Positions 8,188-17,550 of a stretch of DNA of 64,000 nt are shown here, piece by piece. The stretch comes from JANYHF01 sp031367715 (GTDB lineage: Bacteria; Pseudomonadota; Alphaproteobacteria; Rhizobiales; Hyphomicrobiaceae). A program made the translations under genes and the position numbers. The notes beneath the pieces were generated by a model. It had not been told where the DNA came from. It did not search any database and saw only the letters and a program-made list of their open reading frames with translations. Position 1 is the first letter of the stretch. Each line of letters opens with the position of its first letter. The DNA is taken from NCBI GenBank assembly GCA_031367715.1, contig JANLQJ010000405.1, positions 1 to 64,000 on the forward strand, written 5' to 3'.

Positions 8188-11148
8188 CTAGCCGATTATG
8201 GCATCAAAAAGTGCGCGGATTTCGGCCTGATGCTCCCGCAGTGTCACTTCCAGCCGGGCAAAGTCGGGCGCATCGCCTGCACGGCACAGCAGCTGGGCCA
8301 ACCCATCTGGTACATTGGCCGGATCGAAAGGACCCTCCAGGCACAACCGCAGGATCTGCGACAACGACTGATACAGCCGCGCCGCGGGAGCAAGAATGCC
8401 GGCATGGGCGCCCGTGACGAAACCGTGGCGCGCCAGCTTGTCGAGCGCGACCAGCGTGTTCTGGTCGAGAACGTCCGGCTGAGCGCTGGCATGCTTGAGC
8501 TGCAGATACTGCACCAGGAACTCGATATCGACCATACCGCCTGGCGCTAGCTTCAAGTCCCACGGGCCAGCCGAGCCCTTATCGGTGGCGATCCGCTGGC
8601 GCATCTCGCGCACGTCGGCGACCAGCTTGGTCGCGTCGCGAGGCGTCGCCAGCACTTCGCGGATGACTGTTTGCAACCGTTTGCGCAACGCAGGCGGGCC
8701 GGTCAGCACGCGCGCGCGGGTCAACGCCATGTGCTCCCAGGTCCAGGCCGAATGGTGCTGGTAGTCGACAAAACCCTGGATATGGCTCGCCACCGCCCCC
8801 TTGGTGCCGGACGGCCGTAACCGCATATCCACCTCGTAGAGCCGCCCTTCGGCCGTCGGCGCCGACAGCGCCGCGATCAGCCGCTGCGTCATGCGCCCAT
8901 AATATTGCGACGACGGGAGAGGTTTGGCGCCATCGGATGCAGCGGCGGCTTCGTCGAAGTCATAGACGACGATCAGGTCGAGATCGGAGTTGGCGGCCAT
9001 CTCCTGCCCGCCCAATTTGCCCATGGCGATCACCGCGGCCGCCCCGCCCGTCACCCGACCATGCTGCCGCTCCAATTCGGTTTCCACCTCGGCCTGCAAC
9101 GCGCCGATCATCGCCTCGGCCAACCGCGCGTAGGCCCCGCCGGCCCGATCGGCAGAAATGGTGCCGGTGAGCACACGCACGCCGATCAGGAAGGCCTGCT
9201 CGTTGCCGACCACGCGCGCGCGATCGAGGCGCTCGGGGTAGTCGGTCGCCGCCGCAAGCTCACTGCGAATACGTTGGTCGAGATCTTGCGGCGTCGGCTC
9301 GCTACCAAAAAAACCGGGATCGAGCACGGCATCGAGCACACGCGAACGGCGGCTCAGGATGTGCGCCAGTCGCGGCGCAGAGCCCAGAATATCGGTGATC
9401 AACCGCAACAGGGCTGGATTGGTATGTAGGAGGGAAAAGAGCTGTACGCCAGCTGGGAGTTCGGCCAGGAAGCGATCGAAGGCGAGCAGCGTCGCGTTCG
9501 GATCGGTGGTGGTGCCGAGCACCTCCAGCAGCACCGGCTGCAGCTCGGTCAGGCGCTCGCGGGCACGGGCGCTGCGCATGGCGTGGTAGCGGCCGAAATG
9601 CCAATCCTTGACCATCGCGAGGGCCGCAGCCGGGTCGCGATAACCCATCGCGCGCAGGGTTTCGAGCGTGGCGGGATCGGGCTCATCGCCAACAAACATC
9701 AGATTGCCCTTGCCGCGGGTCAGCTCCGGCTTGCTCTCGAATAATTGCGCGTAATGACGTTGCACAGCCATCAGCTCCTGTCGCAACCGGTCGCTGAAAC
9801 TCGCGACATCGGCAAAGCCGCTGAGTGCGGCGATAGCCAACAGCTTGGTTTCCTCGCGCGGCAGGACCTGCGTCTGCTCGTCCTCGATCATCTGCAGCCG
9901 GTGCTCGACCATGCGCAGGAAAAAGTAGCAGCGCGTCAGCTCGGCAGCCGCGGCCGCGGAAATCCAATTGCGGGCGGACAGCCGATGGAGCGTTTCGACG
10001 GTGGCGGCTGTGCGCAGATCACGCTGCCGCCCGCCGGCGATCAGTTGCTGCGTCTGGGCAAAGAATTCGATCTCGCGGATGCCGCCGCGACCGACTTTGA
10101 TGTTGTGTCCGGCGACCCCAATCTCGCCGAACCCTTTGAATGCGTGAATCTGCCGCTTCATGGCATGAATATCGGCGATGGCGGCATAGTCGAGATATTT
10201 GCGCCAGATATAGGGGGCGAGTTCTGCCAGCAGTTCCTCGCCCGCCGCGACATCGCCAGCCACCGCGCGCGCCTTGATGAACGCGGCCCGCTCCCAGTTC
10301 TGGCCGTAGCTTTCGTAGTAGTGCATCGCCGCGACGGTCGAGAGCGCTATGGCGGTGGCGCCAGGATCCGGGCGCAAGCGGAGATCGACCCGAAAAACAT
10401 AGCCCTCGGACGTGCGCTCCTGCATCAGCCGCACCAGATCGCGCGTCATGCGCACAAAGAATGGGCCGATCTCAAGGCCATCGCGCAGGCGAACGCGGCT
10501 GGAGTCGTAAAAAACGATCAGATCGACATCGCTGGAATAGTTCAGTTCACGGGCGCCGTATTTGCCCATGCCGATGATGATGTAGCCGCTACCGGCGTCT
10601 GGCGCACTTGCGTCGGCGAGCCGAAGGTCACCGGCGGCTCCGGCGCGCCTTAACAGCAGTCGAACGGCCTCGCCGATCGAAAGATCGCCGGCCCGGCTGA
10701 GCGTCTCGGTTACGTCGGGCACGGTCCAAATGCCGGCCAGATCGGCAAGCGCGATGAGCAGTGCGATTTCCGCCTTGTAGCGGCGCAAATGGCTCATCGC
10801 CTCGGGAATGAGCGAGGTGGTCGCCATGGCTGTGCTCAGCCGCTCACCGGCAAGCTGAAAGGCGGAAGCCGGGCGCGCGGTCAGCAAACGCAGCAGCAGC
10901 GATGGATCGCCAAGCATCAGCCGAGCCAGATAGGGCGAGGCTGCGACGGTCGCGGCCAACAGCTGCGCTACGGTCGGCTCGGCGATGAGGCTGGCGAGTT
11001 CGCCGCTAGGCAGTTCAGACGCCGCGGACGTCAGATCGGCCATCACGCGCGTGGCGCGCGGTTCATCGCAAATCGTCAGCCTTGTCGAAATGGCCTGCCA
11101 CAGTGCTGGCAGCTGTTCGGGCAAGATAGCGCTTTCAGGATCAGACAC
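8188..11148 (-). CDS. glnE: Bifunctional glutamine synthetase adenylyltransferase/deadenylase
   Basis: GlnE attaches AMP to glutamine synthetase and removes it, in response to PII state, so it sets nitrogen assimilation. The 986-residue product has two nucleotidyltransferase cores: GMGKYGARELNYSSDVDLIV in the N-terminal half and AMGKLGGQEMAANSDLDLIV in the C-terminal half. Both are followed by GlnD-type helical domains. GTG 11148 is chosen as start: it has GAGG 7-8 bases upstream, overlaps the kinase stop by 8 bases (gtgtctga), and gives normal length. Upstream in-frame ATGs would overlap the kinase further. It is last in the degP - regulator - kinase - glnE run. Confidence 0.94.
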   Translation of the reverse strand: MSDPESAILPEQLPALWQAISTRLTICDEPRATRVMADLTSAASELPSGELASLIAEPTVAQLLAATVAASPYLARLMLGDPSLLLRLLTARPASAFQLAGERLSTAMATTSLIPEAMSHLRRYKAEIALLIALADLAGIWTVPDVTETLSRAGDLSIGEAVRLLLRRAGAAGDLRLADASAPDAGSGYIIIGMGKYGARELNYSSDVDLIVFYDSSRVRLRDGLEIGPFFVRMTRDLVRLMQERTSEGYVFRVDLRLRPDPGATAIALSTVAAMHYYESYGQNWERAAFIKARAVAGDVAAGEELLAELAPYIWRKYLDYAAIADIHAMKRQIHAFKGFGEIGVAGHNIKVGRGGIREIEFFAQTQQLIAGGRQRDLRTAATVETLHRLSARNWISAAAAAELTRCYFFLRMVEHRLQMIEDEQTQVLPREETKLLAIAALSGFADVASFSDRLRQELMAVQRHYAQLFESKPELTRGKGNLMFVGDEPDPATLETLRAMGYRDPAAALAMVKDWHFGRYHAMRSARARERLTELQPVLLEVLGTTTDPNATLLAFDRFLAELPAGVQLFSLLHTNPALLRLITDILGSAPRLAHILSRRSRVLDAVLDPGFFGSEPTPQDLDQRIRSELAAATDYPERLDRARVVGNEQAFLIGVRVLTGTISADRAGGAYARLAEAMIGALQAEVETELERQHGRVTGGAAAVIAMGKLGGQEMAANSDLDLIVVYDFDEAAAASDGAKPLPSSQYYGRMTQRLIAALSAPTAEGRLYEVDMRLRPSGTKGAVASHIQGFVDYQHHSAWTWEHMALTRARVLTGPPALRKRLQTVIREVLATPRDATKLVADVREMRQRIATDKGSAGPWDLKLAPGGMVDIEFLVQYLQLKHASAQPDVLDQNTLVALDKLARHGFVTGAHAGILAPAARLYQSLSQILRLCLEGPFDPANVPDGLAQLLCRAGDAPDFARLEVTLREHQAEIRALFDAIIG

Positions 11149-12568
11149 CCGCGGCCTCAGTCTGGCGAACAACCGAATTGGTTGACGCATTCTGAGGGAG
11201 GGCCAAGGGCAGCGCAATCACTACGCGCAGGCCCGGATGGTTGTCTTCGAGGCGGACACTGCCGCCATGCAGGCGGGCTACCGCCGCCACAAGGCTGAGG
11301 CCAAGGCCGCTGCCCGGTTGCGAGCGGCTCGTCTCCAGCCTCACGAAGCGCTTGAGAGCGCGCTCGCGATCACTTTCAGCGATGCCCGCACCATGGTCGG
11401 CGACGGCGATTTCCACCTGGCTCCCAATCGCGCTGACGCTGATATGAATTGTCGCTGCGGCTCCGTCCGCACCGTATTTCAACGCGTTGTCGATCAGATT
11501 GGTGACGGCTTGACCAAGCAATTGACGGTCCGCTTGCACGGTGAGCCGGGCTGCGGCATCCACCGCCAGATGCACGCCCCTCTCCTCGGCCAGAGGCTCA
11601 TAAAGTTCGACGGCATCGGCGACCAGTTGCCCGGCATCGATCTCGTTGCGCTCGCCGACCGTGCCGGCTTCCAGCCGTGCCAGGCTGAGCATGGCGTTGA
11701 AGGTCTTGATCAGATCGTCGGTGTCCTCGATGGACTTGGCCACCACCTCGCGCGGGACCCCAGCACCCTTGGCTTCCCGCAAGCCCGACTCCAGGCGCGT
11801 GCGCAGCCGGCTGAGTGGGGTGCGCAGATCATGGGCGATATTGTCGGACACTTCGCGCATGGCAGTCATCAGCTGTTCGATGCGCTCCAGCATGCCGTTG
11901 AGACTGTGGCCGAGCCGATCCAACTCGTCGTCGGCGCCGGTCACGGGAACGCGCTGCGAGAGATCGCCGGCCATGATGGTTTGCGAGGTTGCGCGCATGG
12001 CCTCGATGCGGCCGAGAATGCCGCGGCTGGCAAGCACCCCGCCGCCGAGGCCCAGCGCCGCGACGGCGACCAGCCCCCAGAGCAGAATGCGCCGGACCGT
12101 GTCGGCAAATTCGCGCTGATCTTCGATGTCGCGGCCAACCACCAGCGCGTAGCCGCCTGGCACCGCGATGGCGACTCCGACGGCGGTGCGCTCGGTGCCA
12201 GCAGCGCCAGCCCGCACATAATGGAAGGCGCCACCACCAGCATCGCTTGGCAACTCGGAGGGAAAACCGCTCAAATTGCCCGCAAGCTTGACGCCCTCAG
12301 ATGAGCCCAGGAAATAGAGGCCATTGCCGGCATTGCTGCTGCGCTCTCCGACCACTCGATCCAGGAGCCGGATACCGCCAAGTTCGAACTGCTCGCGCAG
12401 CCCCTTCACCTCGGAAGCGAGCGTCTGAATGACTTGGCGCGTCAACAGATCATTGGTCTGCCAATAAATGTAGCCGACCACGCCGGACGCCGCGAGGCTG
12501 AACAGCAGGCAATAGGCCAACAGCCAGCGGAAGGTCGAGGTACTGAGCAGCCTAACGAGACGCGTCAC
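11141..12568 (-). CDS. Sensor histidine kinase (HAMP, HisKA)
   Basis: This inner-membrane kinase of 475 residues partners with the regulator just upstream. It shows a first membrane segment (about 14-36), a periplasmic sensor region, and a second segment (about 162-182). A HAMP domain, the H-box SDNIAHDLRTPL with phospho-acceptor His246, the N-box NLIDNALKYG, and the G boxes DHGAGI and GSGLGLSL follow. It overlaps the regulator stop by 17 bases. The place between a Do protease, a regulator and glnE matches a conserved rhizobial arrangement. The signal is unknown; an envelope cue is plausible from the linked protease. Confidence 0.92.
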   Translation of the reverse strand: MTRLVRLLSTSTFRWLLAYCLLFSLAASGVVGYIYWQTNDLLTRQVIQTLASEVKGLREQFELGGIRLLDRVVGERSSNAGNGLYFLGSSEGVKLAGNLSGFPSELPSDAGGGAFHYVRAGAAGTERTAVGVAIAVPGGYALVVGRDIEDQREFADTVRRILLWGLVAVAALGLGGGVLASRGILGRIEAMRATSQTIMAGDLSQRVPVTGADDELDRLGHSLNGMLERIEQLMTAMREVSDNIAHDLRTPLSRLRTRLESGLREAKGAGVPREVVAKSIEDTDDLIKTFNAMLSLARLEAGTVGERNEIDAGQLVADAVELYEPLAEERGVHLAVDAAARLTVQADRQLLGQAVTNLIDNALKYGADGAAATIHISVSAIGSQVEIAVADHGAGIAESDRERALKRFVRLETSRSQPGSGLGLSLVAAVARLHGGSVRLEDNHPGLRVVIALPLALPQNASTNSVVRQTEAAGV

Positions 12569-13232
12569 TGATCATGTATCCGGCACCGCGCACCGTATGC
12601 AGCAGGGCTTGAGCAAAGGATTTATCGATCTTGCCGCGCAACCGCGAGATATGGACGTCGATGACGTTGGTTTGCGGATCAAAATGATAATCCCAGACAT
12701 GCTCAAGCAGCATGGTGCGCGTCACCACCTGGCCGGCATGCTTCATGAGGAACTCAAGCAGGCGGAATTCGCGCGGCTGCAGGATGATCGGCTCACCGGC
12801 GCGCGTGACGCGGTGCGACAGCCGGTCAAGGACAAGATCGCCGACCGTGTAGGAGGTGGTCGCCTCACCGGGGCTGGCGCGGCGCAACAGCGCCTCGATG
12901 CGCGCCAACAGCTCGCTGTAGGAATAGGGTTTGGTCAGATAATCGTCGCCACCGGCGCGCAGGCCCTTGACGCGATCATCAACCTCGCTGAGTGCCGACA
13001 GGATCAGGACCGGCGTCTTGTCGCCAGTCTTGCGCAAGATTTCGATGACGCTGAGGCCATCGCGGCGCGGCAGCATGCGATCGATGATCAGGACGTCGAA
13101 GCGAGCTTCGCCAGCAACCGCCAGGCCCGTCTCGCCGTCTGCCGCATGTTCGGCCGCATGGCCGCTCTCTTTCAGTGCCTTGCACAGAAAGCCAGCGGCC
13201 TCACGGTCGTCCTCGATCACCAGTACGCGCAT
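12552..13232 (-). CDS. OmpR/PhoB-family response regulator
   Basis: The 226-residue product has a receiver domain with the acidic pocket EDD, phospho-acceptor Asp51 (LIIDRMLP) and switch Lys (TKPYSYSELLAR). A winged-helix DNA-binding domain follows (LQPREFRLLEFLMKH, then IDVHISRLRGKID). ATG 13232 is chosen because it starts MRVLVIEDD; further upstream codons would run into the protease gene. It lies 7 bases after the Do protease stop and overlaps the kinase gene. Confidence 0.94.
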   Translation of the reverse strand: MRVLVIEDDREAAGFLCKALKESGHAAEHAADGETGLAVAGEARFDVLIIDRMLPRRDGLSVIEILRKTGDKTPVLILSALSEVDDRVKGLRAGGDDYLTKPYSYSELLARIEALLRRASPGEATTSYTVGDLVLDRLSHRVTRAGEPIILQPREFRLLEFLMKHAGQVVTRTMLLEHVWDYHFDPQTNVIDVHISRLRGKIDKSFAQALLHTVRGAGYMISDASR

Positions 13233-13239
13233 AGGGCGA

Positions 13240-14778
13240 TCAGCCCTTGGCGAGCTTAAGCGGGATGAACTGATCCTGGTCACCCTGACGCAGATGCATC
13301 AACACCGCCTTGCGACCCTGCTGCTTGGCGTCATCGACGCCCTTCAGAACATCGCTCGGCGACGTCACTTCGTTGCCGCCGACTTCCAAGATGATGTCGC
13401 CCTCCTTGAGACCCTTGCCCTCGGCCTCCGAACCTTTGGCGACTTTGGTGATCAGCACGCCAGTGGTGTCCCCCTTGCCAAGGACCGTGGCTGGAGCCAG
13501 CGAAAGACCGAGTTCGCCAACGTCTTTGGTTTCCGGCAACGGTTCGGACTTCGGCTTGATCTCTTCCAGTTTGGCGAGCTTCTTGTCGTCGGGGAACTGG
13601 CCGAGCGTGATCTTGACATCGCGCTCCTTGCCATCACGAAAGACAACAAGATTGGCGATATCGCTTGGGGAGAGATCTGCAATCATGCGCGCCAGGCCTC
13701 GGCTGTCGTTGACGCGCTTGCCGTTGACCGTCATCACCGCGTCGCCGACCTTCAACTCGCTGCCATCGGCAGGGCCTTTTTCGGTAACCTTGGTGATCAG
13801 GGCACCATGCGCGTCCTTCAGGCCGATGCTGCTGGCAATGTCAGCACTGACATTTTGAATATGCACACCGAGCCAGCCGCGGCTGACCGTGCCCTTGGCC
13901 TTCAGGTCCGCGACGACCCGCTTGACCAATTCGCTGGGAATGTCGAACGCGATGCCCACGCTGCCGCCCGACGGGCTGAAAATGGCCGAGTTCACACCCA
14001 CCACTTCGCCATCGAGATTGAAGCTCGGACCGCCGGAATTGCCCTTGTTGACCGACGCATCGATCTGCAGGAAGTCGTAAGGACCCGAGCCGATGTCGCG
14101 GTTGCGCGCAGAAACGATACCCGCCGTGACCGTGCCACCGAGCCCGAACGGATTGCCGATCGCAATCACCCAGTCGCCGACGCGCACCTGCTTTTCGGCG
14201 AACTTCAGCGCCGTCAACTTGCGCTCGCCCTTGAGCTTGATGAGCGCAAGATCGGTACGCGGATCGGTGCCGATCAGCGTCGCCTCAATGCGCTCGTTTT
14301 CATCGAAACTGACTTCAATCTTGCTAGAGTCTTCGACGACGTGATTGTTGGTGACGATATAGCCATCTTCGCTGATGACAAAACCCGAGCCTTGCGCTTT
14401 CAGCTCCGGCGCCGGGTCACCTGCGCCCTTGTCGGGCTTCTTGAACTTTTTGAAGAATTGGTTGAGCGGATTGTCTTCGGGCAAATCGGGGTAGCTGTTC
14501 GGCGAGTCAACGGTGGTCGGGCCGCCATCGCCCTTGCTGGTGATGTATATGCTGACCACCGACCCCTTTACGCGATCGACAATGTCAGCGAACGACAACG
14601 GGGCACCGGCAATTGGCCCGGATACCGTCTCGGAGTGAGCTGGCCTGACAAAGGACGGCAGCAGAGCCGCCGTGGCGCCAAGCAGAATACTGGTTACGAC
14701 CACAATCGGCCGGCGCGACGGTTCGCCCCTGGCCTTGCAGGTCATGGTCCGGGCGCTGGTGTTGCGAAATGCTTGCAT
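13240..14778 (-). CDS. Do-family (DegP/HtrA-like) periplasmic serine protease
   Basis: This is a periplasmic quality-control protease and chaperone. The 512-residue product has an N-terminal export signal (hydrophobic segment about 24-44, AHS cleavage-type site), then a trypsin-like domain with the triad His146 (TNNHVV), Asp176 (DLAL) and Ser248 (GNSGGP). Two C-terminal PDZ domains follow. It heads the protease - regulator - kinase - glnE run. In related rhizobia a degP gene follows the ccmIEFH cluster; here it follows ccmE directly. Confidence 0.94.
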   Translation of the reverse strand: MQAFRNTSARTMTCKARGEPSRRPIVVVTSILLGATAALLPSFVRPAHSETVSGPIAGAPLSFADIVDRVKGSVVSIYITSKGDGGPTTVDSPNSYPDLPEDNPLNQFFKKFKKPDKGAGDPAPELKAQGSGFVISEDGYIVTNNHVVEDSSKIEVSFDENERIEATLIGTDPRTDLALIKLKGERKLTALKFAEKQVRVGDWVIAIGNPFGLGGTVTAGIVSARNRDIGSGPYDFLQIDASVNKGNSGGPSFNLDGEVVGVNSAIFSPSGGSVGIAFDIPSELVKRVVADLKAKGTVSRGWLGVHIQNVSADIASSIGLKDAHGALITKVTEKGPADGSELKVGDAVMTVNGKRVNDSRGLARMIADLSPSDIANLVVFRDGKERDVKITLGQFPDDKKLAKLEEIKPKSEPLPETKDVGELGLSLAPATVLGKGDTTGVLITKVAKGSEAEGKGLKEGDIILEVGGNEVTSPSDVLKGVDDAKQQGRKAVLMHLRQGDQDQFIPLKLAKG

Positions 14779-14946
14779 CGGTAGAGCCTCGCTCCATTGG
14801 CGAAATTGGGGGCCGTCAAAAGGAGCGATCGGCCATTGGACATTGGCTATCCAGCCGAACGCTCACGCACGCCATTGTGCATCAGCGTCGCGGGGGTTCC
14901 CCGTTAAACTTTTGTAATATGTGGTTTTATGCTGACTGCGGTTGGT

Positions 14947-15411
14947 TCAGTTGGTGGCCGGCGCCTTGCCGGCGGCCTCCGCACCGCGCCAGACGCCCTT
15001 GTCCTTCAGCGCTTTTGCGACTTCGGGCGGCATGTATTTTTCATCGTGCTTGGCCAGCACGCTGTCCGCGATAAACACGCCATCGCCACGCATCGCGCCT
15101 TCGGCGATGACGCCCTGGCCTTCGCGAAACAGATCGGGCAGCACGCCCAGATAGCTGATCTTGAGGGTCTTGGCCGTATCGGTGATGGTAAACTCGATAT
15201 GGGTGCCTTCGAGCCGTTTCAGACTGCCGTTTTCGACCAGACCACCAACGCGCACGCGCTTGCCGGCAGCGACATGTTTTTCGATCACATCGCTGGGCGA
15301 ATAGAAGAACACGATGGTGTCGCTGAGCGCGAACAATACAAGCGCTGTAGCAATCCCTAGGCCGCCAAGCGCCGAAGCAATGAGCGCAGTGCGCTTCTGT
15401 TTGCGGGTCAT
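14947..15411 (-). CDS. ccmE: Cytochrome c maturation haem chaperone CcmE
   Basis: CcmE is a membrane-anchored periplasmic chaperone that carries haem covalently to the CcmFH ligase. The 154-residue product has an N-terminal cytoplasmic tail and a membrane segment (about 9-30). A beta-barrel domain and the haem-binding HxxxY motif with His122 and Tyr126 (HDEKY) follow. The usual neighbours ccmI, ccmF and ccmH are not adjacent: the next gene downstream is the Do protease, 168 bases away. Confidence 0.95.
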   Translation of the reverse strand: MTRKQKRTALIASALGGLGIATALVLFALSDTIVFFYSPSDVIEKHVAAGKRVRVGGLVENGSLKRLEGTHIEFTITDTAKTLKISYLGVLPDLFREGQGVIAEGAMRGDGVFIADSVLAKHDEKYMPPEVAKALKDKGVWRGAEAAGKAPATN

Positions 15412-15462
15412 CCGATTTGTCCTTGCGACGGGCGGCCAATGACCAGGCCGGAAAACGAAAAA

Positions 15463-15488
15463 GCCGCGAGGGCCCTGGCCCCCGCGGC
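15463..15488 (-). terminator. Rho-independent terminator after the glycine-zipper gene
   Basis: A G+C-rich hairpin pairs 15463-15472 with 15479-15488. Read on the minus strand it is followed by a T-rich run (tttttcgtttt). It ends the gene at 15535-16005 and separates it from ccmE. Confidence 0.7.
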
Positions 15489-15534
15489 GTTCTAGCTCAA
15501 TGTCGACGTGTTGGCGAGGTCCGGACCGCTGCGA

Positions 15535-16005
15535 TCAGCCAACGCCGCGCCATGTTCCGTCGGGATTGCGGCAAGCGGTACCGCGCATGGTCTGCGGCTT
15601 GCCATCGATGTAGATCGTGTGCGTATAGTCGCGGCAATCCTGAGCCGCGCGCTTATAGGGTTTGCCCGGCACGACCATGCCGTAATGGCCGGAATCCGGA
15701 TTGCGCCAAGGTTGCGCAACGCCTGAATTGCCGCGCTCGAGAGCTGCCAACTCGGCTTCACCTGCGACCCGGCGATCATTGTCGTCGAGCGACTTGCCGA
15801 TCTCGCTGCCGACAATGCCGCCGACCACGGCGCCCAGCGCGGTCGCCAGCACTTTGCCGTCGCCACCACCGAACTGATTGCCGATCACGCCGCCGGCCAA
15901 GGCACCGACGCCGATGCCCGCATCCTGCTTGGTCAGGCCACCAGGTCCGCAAGCGGCCAGAGCCAACGGAATGACCAGCACACCGGCCAAAGCTGTTAAT
16001 TTCAT
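15535..16005 (-). CDS. Glycine-zipper 2TM-domain outer-membrane lipoprotein (17 kDa antigen-like)
   Basis: The 156-residue product has a lipoprotein signal peptide with lipobox LAAC about 19 residues from the ATG at 16005. A Gly-zipper region follows (GIGVGALAGGVIGNQFG, then ALGAVVGGIVGSEIG), and then a soluble C-terminal domain with two Cys. It resembles the Rickettsia 17 kDa surface antigen / SlyB-like family. ATG 16005 is preferred because a purine-rich AAGGGGG lies upstream and the signal peptide then starts normally. It sits between feuQ and ccmE, with its own terminator. The specific role is unknown. Confidence 0.85.
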   Translation of the reverse strand: MKLTALAGVLVIPLALAACGPGGLTKQDAGIGVGALAGGVIGNQFGGGDGKVLATALGAVVGGIVGSEIGKSLDDNDRRVAGEAELAALERGNSGVAQPWRNPDSGHYGMVVPGKPYKRAAQDCRDYTHTIYIDGKPQTMRGTACRNPDGTWRGVG

Positions 16006-16158
16006 AGGCTGAGCCCCCTTCATGCGATTCATGTCTGTCAACCCGGCGGCAACTCGCGCGCTAAGTTGCATAGTCTCGTCACCCACCAGTCTATCTGGTG
16101 CGATTCGGGCGGAATTTCGACCCAAATCTGCGTGTTCAACAATACGTTAGGCAAAAAC

Positions 16159-17550
16159 CTAACCCACTGGAAGTCGCAATCGCGCCTGCAGTCCGCCAAG
16201 CGGCGACCGCTCCAATTCGAACTGGCCTTTGTAGAGGGCGGTCAACTCGCTGACGATCGATAGCCCAAGACCCGAACCCGGCTTGGTTTCGTCCAGGCGC
16301 TTGCCGCGTTGACGGGCTTCAACGCGCTCGGCATCGCTGAGGCCGGGGCCGTCGTCGTCGACTTGCAGCAGCAGCACATCGGGCACCCCACGCTTGCCGG
16401 CAAGCCGGGTTGCTTTGAGCTCGACCCGGGACTTCGCCCATTTGCAGGCATTATCGGTGAGATTGCCGAGCATCTCTTCGAGGTCCTGCTTTTCGCCCTG
16501 GAAACTCAATCGCTCCTCGCAGGTACCGGCGAGCGCAAGCCCCTTGTCGGCATGGATGCGCGCCAGCACGCGGACCAGCGCCTCGACCACCGGCTTGACC
16601 TCGGTCACGCCCCCCAGCGTGCCGGTACGCGCCACCATGCGGGCACGGTCGAGATGATGCTGCACCTGGTCGCGCATGATGCCGACCTGCTCGGCGACCT
16701 TGCGCCCGAGCGGTGACTTGTCGGCCTGCGCTTCGTTGGTAAGGACGCTGATCGGCGTTTTCAACGCATGCGCCAGATTGCCGACATGGGTGCGGGCCCG
16801 CTCGATCACTTCGTGGTTGGAGGTGATCAAAGCGTTCAACTCGCGTTGCAGCGGCAGGATTTCAGTTGGCAAGTCGCCTTCCAGCCGCATGGCCTTGCCG
16901 GTCCGGATGTCGGCGAGCCCCCTCTCGATGGACCGCAACGGCTGCAAGCCGTACCGCACTTGAAACAAGGTTCCGAACACAAGACCGGCACCCAATATCG
17001 AGAGGGCCAGCGTCAGCGTGCCGCGAAACCGGCGCAGGGTCACATCGGCCTCGGTGAGATTGCCGGTGACAATGTAACGATAATGCTTGGCGTCGGCGCC
17101 CTTGCCAAACGTCAGGATGTTGGAGAACATGCGGATATTCTCGCCCTGCGGACCGACACTATCGGCGATGGCGTAACGGCTGCCAGGCGGCAAGGTGGCA
17201 ACTGCTTCCGGAAAAGTCAGGGTCTCGCCCTGAAGCGAGGCGGATATCAGAGTCTTTGCGTCCGCCGTATTGTCGCCCGCTGGCTTGATCTGCCAGTACC
17301 AACCGGAAAAGCGCCGATTGTACGAAGGATCGCCGAAAGCCGTCGGGCTCGGCTCGATCGGTTCGATTGCACCAGGACTGACGCTCAGATTGGCCAGTGA
17401 CCCCCAGGCCGAATCAAGGCGCACAGCGAACACCTGCTCGACGTCAGTGCGATAGTTGGATTGCAGCAGATAGCCTGCCAATGGCAGCACGAACAGCGAC
17501 CACAGCGCAGAGGACGCAACCAGCCTGAAGGCAAGAGAATTAAGCCGCAT
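16159..17550 (-). CDS. feuQ: Sensor histidine kinase, FeuQ/PhoQ-like
   Basis: This inner-membrane kinase of about 463 residues has a first membrane segment near the start, a periplasmic domain of about 140 residues, and a second membrane segment. The H-box NLAHALKTPISVL, N-box NLTDNACKWA and G boxes DDDGPGL and GSGLGLSI follow. It overlaps the feuP stop by 11 bases if ATG 17550 is used; GTG 17556 or TTG 17559 are also possible. In Sinorhizobium and Brucella, FeuPQ responds to low osmolarity and controls cyclic beta-glucan export. The name rests on gene order and similarity, so transfer of that function is inference. Confidence 0.85.
   Translation of the reverse strand: MRLNSLAFRLVASSALWSLFVLPLAGYLLQSNYRTDVEQVFAVRLDSAWGSLANLSVSPGAIEPIEPSPTAFGDPSYNRRFSGWYWQIKPAGDNTADAKTLISASLQGETLTFPEAVATLPPGSRYAIADSVGPQGENIRMFSNILTFGKGADAKHYRYIVTGNLTEADVTLRRFRGTLTLALSILGAGLVFGTLFQVRYGLQPLRSIERGLADIRTGKAMRLEGDLPTEILPLQRELNALITSNHEVIERARTHVGNLAHALKTPISVLTNEAQADKSPLGRKVAEQVGIMRDQVQHHLDRARMVARTGTLGGVTEVKPVVEALVRVLARIHADKGLALAGTCEERLSFQGEKQDLEEMLGNLTDNACKWAKSRVELKATRLAGKRGVPDVLLLQVDDDGPGLSDAERVEARQRGKRLDETKPGSGLGLSIVSELTALYKGQFELERSPLGGLQARLRLPVG

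Noticed and set aside
12967..14784. 605-residue plus-strand frame opposite the Do protease and regulator
   Set aside because: Antisense shadow; the minus-strand genes have complete catalytic and phosphorylation sites.
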